Source of the DNA: Bacteroidota bacterium
Lineage (GTDB): Bacteria > Bacteroidota > Bacteroidia > CAILMK01 > JACPUW01
Direction: 5' to 3'
Length of the DNA: 64,000 bases
NCBI GenBank assembly: GCA_016192035.1
Contig: JACPUW010000024.1
Span: 1 to 64,000 of the forward strand
The first letter of the stretch is position 1, and each line of letters begins with the position of its first letter. The notes beneath the pieces are model-generated. The model had not been told where the DNA came from. It worked only from the letters and a program-made list of their open reading frames with translations, and made no database searches. Of the stretch, positions 59,401 through 64,000 are shown piece by piece. Position numbers and translations under genes: made by a program.

Positions 59401-59702
59401 ACGTCTTTCTTGCGCACCAGTTCGTCCACCTCCTTAAATATGGACTCTTGCTCATCGGCCTCTACATCCTCGGCCTGTGCCCTAGCCCGCAAACCGGCTA
59501 TTTCGCCATTGGTTTCGGCCACGTACTGGGCTATGGTTTGGCGCAGGGCGGCACTTCTGCCGCGCAATTCATCATGGCTTATTCCAGCTAGTGTATTGTG
59601 TATTTCGTTGATATTCCGCACTATAGGCCCTACGTCCTTTATATCGCGCTCCGATTTATCGCCAAAAAGCTTTTTAATTCCCCTGGTTATTATGTTAAGC
59701 AT
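56406..59702 (-). CDS. secA: Preprotein translocase ATPase SecA
   Basis: This 1098-residue motor drives secreted proteins through SecYEG. Walker A is [20 protein letters not shown] (about residues 191-210), DEAD-type Walker B is [17 protein letters not shown] (about 300-316), and [13 protein letters not shown] and [18 protein letters not shown] lie in the second nucleotide-binding domain. The C-terminal zinc-binding SEC-C motif [20 protein letters not shown] is intact. The length exceeds E. coli SecA (901) because of insertions usual in Bacteroidota. First gene of a four-gene run. Confidence 0.97.
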   Translation of the reverse strand: [1098 protein letters not shown]

Positions 59703-59750
59703 CTTGTTGGGTATTTGGTATGGGTGCGGTGTTTACTGCCATGCAGTGGG

Positions 59751-59758
59751 CAAAGATA
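59751..59758 (-). promoter_or_regulatory. -7 promoter element (TATCTTTG) of the secA operon
   Basis: CAAAGATA on the plus strand reads TATCTTTG on the minus strand, an exact TAnnTTTG match, 48 bases before the secA ATG. Confidence 0.45.
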
Positions 59759-59843
59759 GGAACATACCCGGCAGGCCATTGTCCTGGCCGCGTTTGGCAG
59801 GTATCGTGCCCCATGGGGCCATTGTCAGTACTTGGGCAAATTG

Positions 59844-61982
59844 TCAGGTGGGCAGGGGCCTTGACATGAGTACGCCCAGTATGTCCATGGCTGCCCTGGC
59901 TATCTTGGTGCCTGGCCCAAAAACCGCTGCCACACCTTCTGAAAAAAGGTACTTGTAGTCTTGTGGGGGTATCACCCCGCCGGCCACCACCAGTATGTCA
60001 GGCCTTCCAAGTGCCTTGAGTTCTTCAATTACCTGTGGAACAAGGGTTTTGTGCGCACCTGCCAGCGACGATACCCCCAATACGTGCACATCGTTTTCCA
60101 CGGCCTGCATGGCCGCTTCTTGGGGTGTTTGAAACAAGGGGCCCATGTCCACGTCCCAGCCCAGGTCGGCAAATGAGGTGGCTATCACCTTGGCGCCCCG
60201 GTCATGGCCATCTTGGCCCATCTTGGCTACCATTAGGCGTGGGCGCCTGCCAAATCCTTCTTCAAAGGCATCGGCCAGGCTCAGTGCTTCGTCAAAATCT
60301 GCGTTTTTGCCTCGCATCGCCAACGAATATACCCCGCTAATACTCCTTATCACCGCCTGGTGCCTGCCCCAAACCTGTTCCAAGGCCTGTGAAATTTCTC
60401 CCAGGCTGGCGCGTGCACGTGCTGCGTCTATGGCACATTCCAGCAGGTTGCCTTCCCCTGTCATGGCACTGTGGCTGAGTCGTTCCAAGGCCTTGTCCAC
60501 CTGGGCTTGGATTCTATTGGCCCTTAAGGTTTGGAGCCGCGCCACCTGCTGGGTCCTCACCTTGGCGTTGTCCACTTGCAGTATGTCCAGTGGGGCCTCT
60601 TCCTCCACTTGGTATTTATTGAGCCCCACTATCACGTCGTCGCCCGAATCTATACGGGCCTGGCGCCTGGCGGCTGCTTCTTCTATGCGCATCTTGGGCA
60701 GGCCGGTTTCCACGGCTTTGGCCATGCCGCCCAGCCCTTCTACCTCTTCTATAAGTTTCATGGCCTTGGTTGCCAGTTCTTTGGTTAGGGTCTCTACGTA
60801 GTATGATCCTCCCCAGGGATCTACCGCCCGGCATATATGCGTTTCCTCTTGTAGGTATATCTGGGTGTTGCGGGCTATCCTCGCCGAGAAATCGGTAGGT
60901 AGGGCTATGGCTTCATCCAGGGCATTGGTATGCAGTGATTGTGTTCCGCCCAGTGCGGCGGCCAGGGCCTCTATGGCGGTCCTGGCTACATTGTTAAAAG
61001 GGTCTTGTGCCGTGAGGCTCCAGCCCGATGTTTGGCAATGGGTCCGCAGCGCCAGTGATTTTGGGTTTTTTGGATTGAACTGGCCCAGCAGTTGGGCCCA
61101 TAGCAGCCTGCCTGCACGCAGTTTGGCTATCTCCATAAAATGGTTCATTCCCACAGCCCAGAAAAACGAAAGCCTGGGGGCAAAATCGTCTATTTGAAGC
61201 CCCGCTGCCAGGCCGGTGCGCACGTATTCCAAACCATCGGCCAGGGTATAGGCCAATTCCAGGTCGGCAGTAGCCCCGGCCTCCTGCATGTGGTAACCTG
61301 AAATAGATATGGGGTTGAACCTGGGCATATGGGCGGCGGCATATTTGAAAATATCGCCTATGATGCGCATGGAGGCAGCCGGCGGGTATATGTAGGTGTT
61401 GCGCACCATAAATTCCTTGAGTATGTCATTCTGTATGGTGCCCGTCAACTGTTCCGCAGGTACGCCCTGCTCCTGGGCAGCTACTATATAGAAAGCCATG
61501 ATGGGCAGCACTGCCCCGTTCATGGTCATGGATACCGACATGTCGCCCAGCGGTATTTGGTCAAACAACACCTTCATGTCTTCTACCGAATCAATGGCTA
61601 CACCGGCCTTGCCCACATCGCCCACCACGCGGGGGTGGTCGGAGTCATAGCCCCGGTGGGTGGGTAGGTCAAAAGCCACCGACAACCCTTTTTGTCCAGC
61701 GGCCAAGTTGCGGCGGTAAAAGGCATTGGATTCTTCGGCGGTGCTAAAGCCCGCATACTGCCGTATGGTCCAGGGCTGGGTAACATACATGGTGGGGTAA
61801 GGCCCTCGCAAATAGGGCGGTGCGCCAGCCCCATAGTCCATCATGTCCAGGTTTTCCACGTCGGCAGCCCCGTAAAAGCTTTTCAAGTCCATGCCCTCTG
61901 GGCCGGTCCACACACCGGCTGACGGTGGCAGGCCTGTTCCGGTCGGCTTGAGTAATGGTATGTGGCTAAAGTCCTTGCGCAT
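59844..61982 (-). CDS. mutB: Methylmalonyl-CoA mutase large (alpha) subunit
   Basis: This 712-residue adenosylcobalamin enzyme interconverts methylmalonyl-CoA and succinyl-CoA. The N-terminal substrate barrel has [20 protein letters not shown] (about residues 60-79) and [20 protein letters not shown]. The C-terminal B12-binding domain has [20 protein letters not shown] (about 593-612; DxHxxG, cobalt-ligand histidine) and [11 protein letters not shown]. It begins five bases after the small-subunit gene. A role in propionate metabolism or the reverse, succinate to propionate, cannot be told from here. Confidence 0.96.
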   Translation of the reverse strand: MRKDFSHIPLLKPTGTGLPPSAGVWTGPEGMDLKSFYGAADVENLDMMDYGAGAPPYLRGPYPTMYVTQPWTIRQYAGFSTAEESNAFYRRNLAAGQKGLSVAFDLPTHRGYDSDHPRVVGDVGKAGVAIDSVEDMKVLFDQIPLGDMSVSMTMNGAVLPIMAFYIVAAQEQGVPAEQLTGTIQNDILKEFMVRNTYIYPPAASMRIIGDIFKYAAAHMPRFNPISISGYHMQEAGATADLELAYTLADGLEYVRTGLAAGLQIDDFAPRLSFFWAVGMNHFMEIAKLRAGRLLWAQLLGQFNPKNPKSLALRTHCQTSGWSLTAQDPFNNVARTAIEALAAALGGTQSLHTNALDEAIALPTDFSARIARNTQIYLQEETHICRAVDPWGGSYYVETLTKELATKAMKLIEEVEGLGGMAKAVETGLPKMRIEEAAARRQARIDSGDDVIVGLNKYQVEEEAPLDILQVDNAKVRTQQVARLQTLRANRIQAQVDKALERLSHSAMTGEGNLLECAIDAARARASLGEISQALEQVWGRHQAVIRSISGVYSLAMRGKNADFDEALSLADAFEEGFGRRPRLMVAKMGQDGHDRGAKVIATSFADLGWDVDMGPLFQTPQEAAMQAVENDVHVLGVSSLAGAHKTLVPQVIEELKALGRPDILVVAGGVIPPQDYKYLFSEGVAAVFGPGTKIARAAMDILGVLMSRPLPT

Positions 61983-61987
61983 GGCAA

Positions 61988-63952
61988 TTAGTTGTTGAGG
62001 GTGGTGGTGGGAACATAGGCTTGCAGTATGCCATATACATGGCAGCCATTGTAGATAAATTCCTCTATTCCCATATCTCGATAGGTTTCTTCAAGTTGGC
62101 CAGGGTTGCCGGCCAAAATTAGTTTGGGGTATAACCCCTTTTTTTGGAGTGACTTAGCCACGGCGGGCACCAGCGAAGGGTATTCCTTGTCGGCAGCGCA
62201 AATCACTACGGCCTTGCAGGGCTGCGCCATAAACTCCTTAATTCCGTCTTCCACGGAATCGTTGCCCTGTCCCAGCACCACCTTAAATCCCGCGCATGCA
62301 TAGAAATTGAGCGCATAATTGGCCCGGGCTGTCCGCGTGGCCTTGTCGCCAAGGGCCAGCACAAAGAATGAAGGAATGGCTTGCCCTTCTTCCTGGGCTA
62401 TTTCTACCCCAACCCTTAGTTGTTCAAATGCTTCGGTGGCCACATATTGTGGCAGCGCCTCACAGTTGGCGGCGGTATGTCCATGGCTCCACCCCAAGTG
62501 TTGTGATAAGTGGACCATGTCAACCAGCCGTTTGACCGCTGGCATATCCACGGTTTCATATGGGGTAGGCCCGGGGCTTTCTTTTACCAAATCCAGTGCG
62601 CGGTCTTTGGGGTTGGGATACTCATTCACGCCGATAAACTTTTCCTTGCGGGTGGCCAGGCGGTTTTCCCTTTGTTTTCGGGTGGTTTTCAGGCGGTTTT
62701 GTAGCCATCCTGCGCCCGCCACGGCCAGCAAGCCTCCGCGTTGCTCGGTTTCTTGAAACACACGCCATGCCTCTTGTGCCAGTGAGTGGGTAAGAAACTC
62801 TATATAGTAGCTACCGGCAGCGGGGTCGGTGGTCTTGTCTATGTTGGCTTCATGCGCCAACAGGTGGTGTATGTTTCTCGACAAACGGCGCGAGGGGTAT
62901 GCACTCGGCCTAAACGCCTGATCGTAAGGGTCTATTTGGATTTCATCGGCGGTGCCTATGGCGGCAGCCAGTGATTCGGTAGTGAGCCTAAGCAAGTTTA
63001 CATGTGGGTCATACACCCCTTTGTTCCAAGTGGAGGTGCGCGCCACCACATGGCAGCCCTGTAGTTCGGGTGCCAGGTCATAGGCTTGCAACAAACTGGC
63101 CCAGAGCCAGCGCCAAGCGCGGACCTTGGCGATTTCCATAAAATAGGAGCTTCCTATGCTTAGTTCGGTCTGTAGGTGGCCCACCGCCTTGTAGAGCGGT
63201 ATCCCTTCTTGCTGTAGGCCGTGTAGATACTCTTGCGCCAGGGAGAGGGTAAATGCCAATTCGTCAACCGCAGAAGCCCCACAGGTATGAAAAGTGCTGG
63301 AATGCAGTGTAAGGACTTTGTAGTAGGGGGTATGCTCGGCAGCCAACCGCAGGATATCGGCCAGGTGGGCCATGCCGGCAGGTATCCCCAGGGCCATTTC
63401 ACCCTGGCCCAGCAGGTGTGATAGAGGATCAAAATCAAGGCTTCCAAAAAGCTGCCGGCTTGCTACACCCTGTTGTATTGCCCAGTCTAGCAATAATTTA
63501 TAATAGAAGGGCGACTGGACTTGGGCATTGAATCCTATGCCTACCGCTTGTGGGTCAATTCCTTGAATTACCGAGTCCAGTTGGTCGAGCCTGTGTATGG
63601 GCAGGCCGTCAAAACCATCGCGTTGCGGGTTGATTTCGAGTACCAGGTGTTGCACGCCGCCTTCAATGGCTGCCAGGGCGCGGGCATGGGCTGCCTGTAG
63701 GTTCTTTCGCCCTTTTATGCATTCGCGCAGCATCCAGCCATTGCCCTGTGTTTTTTGTGAGCGCAGGTAGGGGGGCATGCCAGGCTGCACATGGGCCCAG
63801 GCCTGCTGGTGCTGCAACTGCCGGGTGTGGTAGGGCGGCACTGCAATGCCTTCAAAACTCTGCCAGTCAAGGCTTGATAGCGGTTTGCCCTTGAGCGGTT
63901 GTTCAGCCAGTAGGGCCCAGTCATGCAGCGACAAGGGTTCAAAGCGGGGCAT
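61988..63952 (-). CDS. mutA: Methylmalonyl-CoA mutase small (beta) subunit
   Basis: The 654-residue protein is homologous to the large subunit but catalytically inactive. It shares the barrel ([40 protein letters not shown]) while the C-terminal B12-like domain ([20 protein letters not shown]) lacks the DxHxxG motif, as is usual for beta subunits of two-gene mutases. The ATG at 63952 is chosen ([12 protein letters not shown]); an ATG at 63997 would add 15 residues. Co-transcribed with mutB. Confidence 0.93.
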   Translation of the reverse strand: MPRFEPLSLHDWALLAEQPLKGKPLSSLDWQSFEGIAVPPYHTRQLQHQQAWAHVQPGMPPYLRSQKTQGNGWMLRECIKGRKNLQAAHARALAAIEGGVQHLVLEINPQRDGFDGLPIHRLDQLDSVIQGIDPQAVGIGFNAQVQSPFYYKLLLDWAIQQGVASRQLFGSLDFDPLSHLLGQGEMALGIPAGMAHLADILRLAAEHTPYYKVLTLHSSTFHTCGASAVDELAFTLSLAQEYLHGLQQEGIPLYKAVGHLQTELSIGSSYFMEIAKVRAWRWLWASLLQAYDLAPELQGCHVVARTSTWNKGVYDPHVNLLRLTTESLAAAIGTADEIQIDPYDQAFRPSAYPSRRLSRNIHHLLAHEANIDKTTDPAAGSYYIEFLTHSLAQEAWRVFQETEQRGGLLAVAGAGWLQNRLKTTRKQRENRLATRKEKFIGVNEYPNPKDRALDLVKESPGPTPYETVDMPAVKRLVDMVHLSQHLGWSHGHTAANCEALPQYVATEAFEQLRVGVEIAQEEGQAIPSFFVLALGDKATRTARANYALNFYACAGFKVVLGQGNDSVEDGIKEFMAQPCKAVVICAADKEYPSLVPAVAKSLQKKGLYPKLILAGNPGQLEETYRDMGIEEFIYNGCHVYGILQAYVPTTTLNN

Positions 63953-64000
63953 ATGCCAGCGGGTTTTGTGAGGCCACAAAAGTAGTAGCATGGCCAAAAG

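Noticed and set aside
1-64000. DGR reverse transcriptase, Avd gene or template repeat
   Set aside because: No open frame shows reverse-transcriptase motifs, and no second copy of the kinase 3' end was noticed by eye. A computed search would be needed to be certain.

Overview
The window looks like ordinary chromosome of a member of the Bacteroidota, probably an environmental Cytophagales, Chitinophagales or Saprospirales-like lineage. The pointers are a type IX secretion C-terminal sorting domain, a TAnnTTTG -7 promoter element upstream of many genes, few Shine-Dalgarno sites, a free-standing short GT5 'glycogen synthase' beside panC and a DUF4270 lipoprotein, the run miaB - sigma54 activator - lptE - secG, and a two-subunit methylmalonyl-CoA mutase. 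The genus cannot be read from the sequence. No tRNA, rRNA, IS element, phage or CRISPR array was seen.

Layout. 1-3035 is the unusual part: a 2.05 kb gene for a membrane Ser/Thr kinase with a C-terminal formylglycine-generating-enzyme (FGE)/C-type-lectin-like domain, flanked on both sides by arrays of REP-like palindromic repeats that share exact 72 bp and 57 bp blocks. The last ~35 codons of the kinase look like the variable region of a diversity-generating retroelement (DGR), but no reverse transcriptase or template repeat is in the window. 3074-4901 is an ECF sigma factor and an overlapping anti-sigma-like membrane protein with a barrel-like C-terminus. 5099-8996 runs forward: glycosyltransferase, trmB, MBOAT acyltransferase and its SGNH-like partner. 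9009-16062 is mostly reverse: Hsp20, a WG-repeat lipoprotein, then acyl-CoA dehydrogenase - tag - WaaE-like glycosyltransferase, and panC - YbhN-like flippase - rfaE2.

16168-21125 is forward: short GT5, DUF4270, DAHP synthase and glmS. sodA (reverse) and the operon miaB - sigma54 activator - lptE - TPR-like gene - secG - XRE/S24 regulator (22051-27028) diverge from a short region holding an operator-like palindrome. 27124-36000 carries cell-surface and envelope genes: LVIVD propeller lipoprotein, barrel protein, lipoprotein, double OmpA protein, MlaE/MlaF-type ABC transporter, an SDR enzyme and a T9SS cargo protein. A cytochrome c-FTR1 iron permease, guaB, tadA, rnr, tamB, tsaD, a fused M16 peptidase and a DsbD with duplicated sensor domain follow to 52353. 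The right end holds a nucleoside phosphorylase, a decayed HTH gene, the reverse operon secA - deoC - SPOR - M20 amidohydrolase, and methylmalonyl-CoA mutase mutA-mutB.

Functionally most of the window is housekeeping: protein export (SecA, SecG, TamB, LptE, DsbD), tRNA modification (TrmB, MiaB, TadA, TsaD), envelope precursor synthesis (GlmS, RfaE2, glycosyltransferases) and central metabolism (GuaB, DAHP synthase, PanC, DeoC, MutAB). The item most worth pursuing is the kinase-FGE gene: a plausible transmembrane signalling receptor whose outward-facing binding surface is diversified in trans by a retroelement encoded elsewhere in the genome, inside a repeat-bounded locus.
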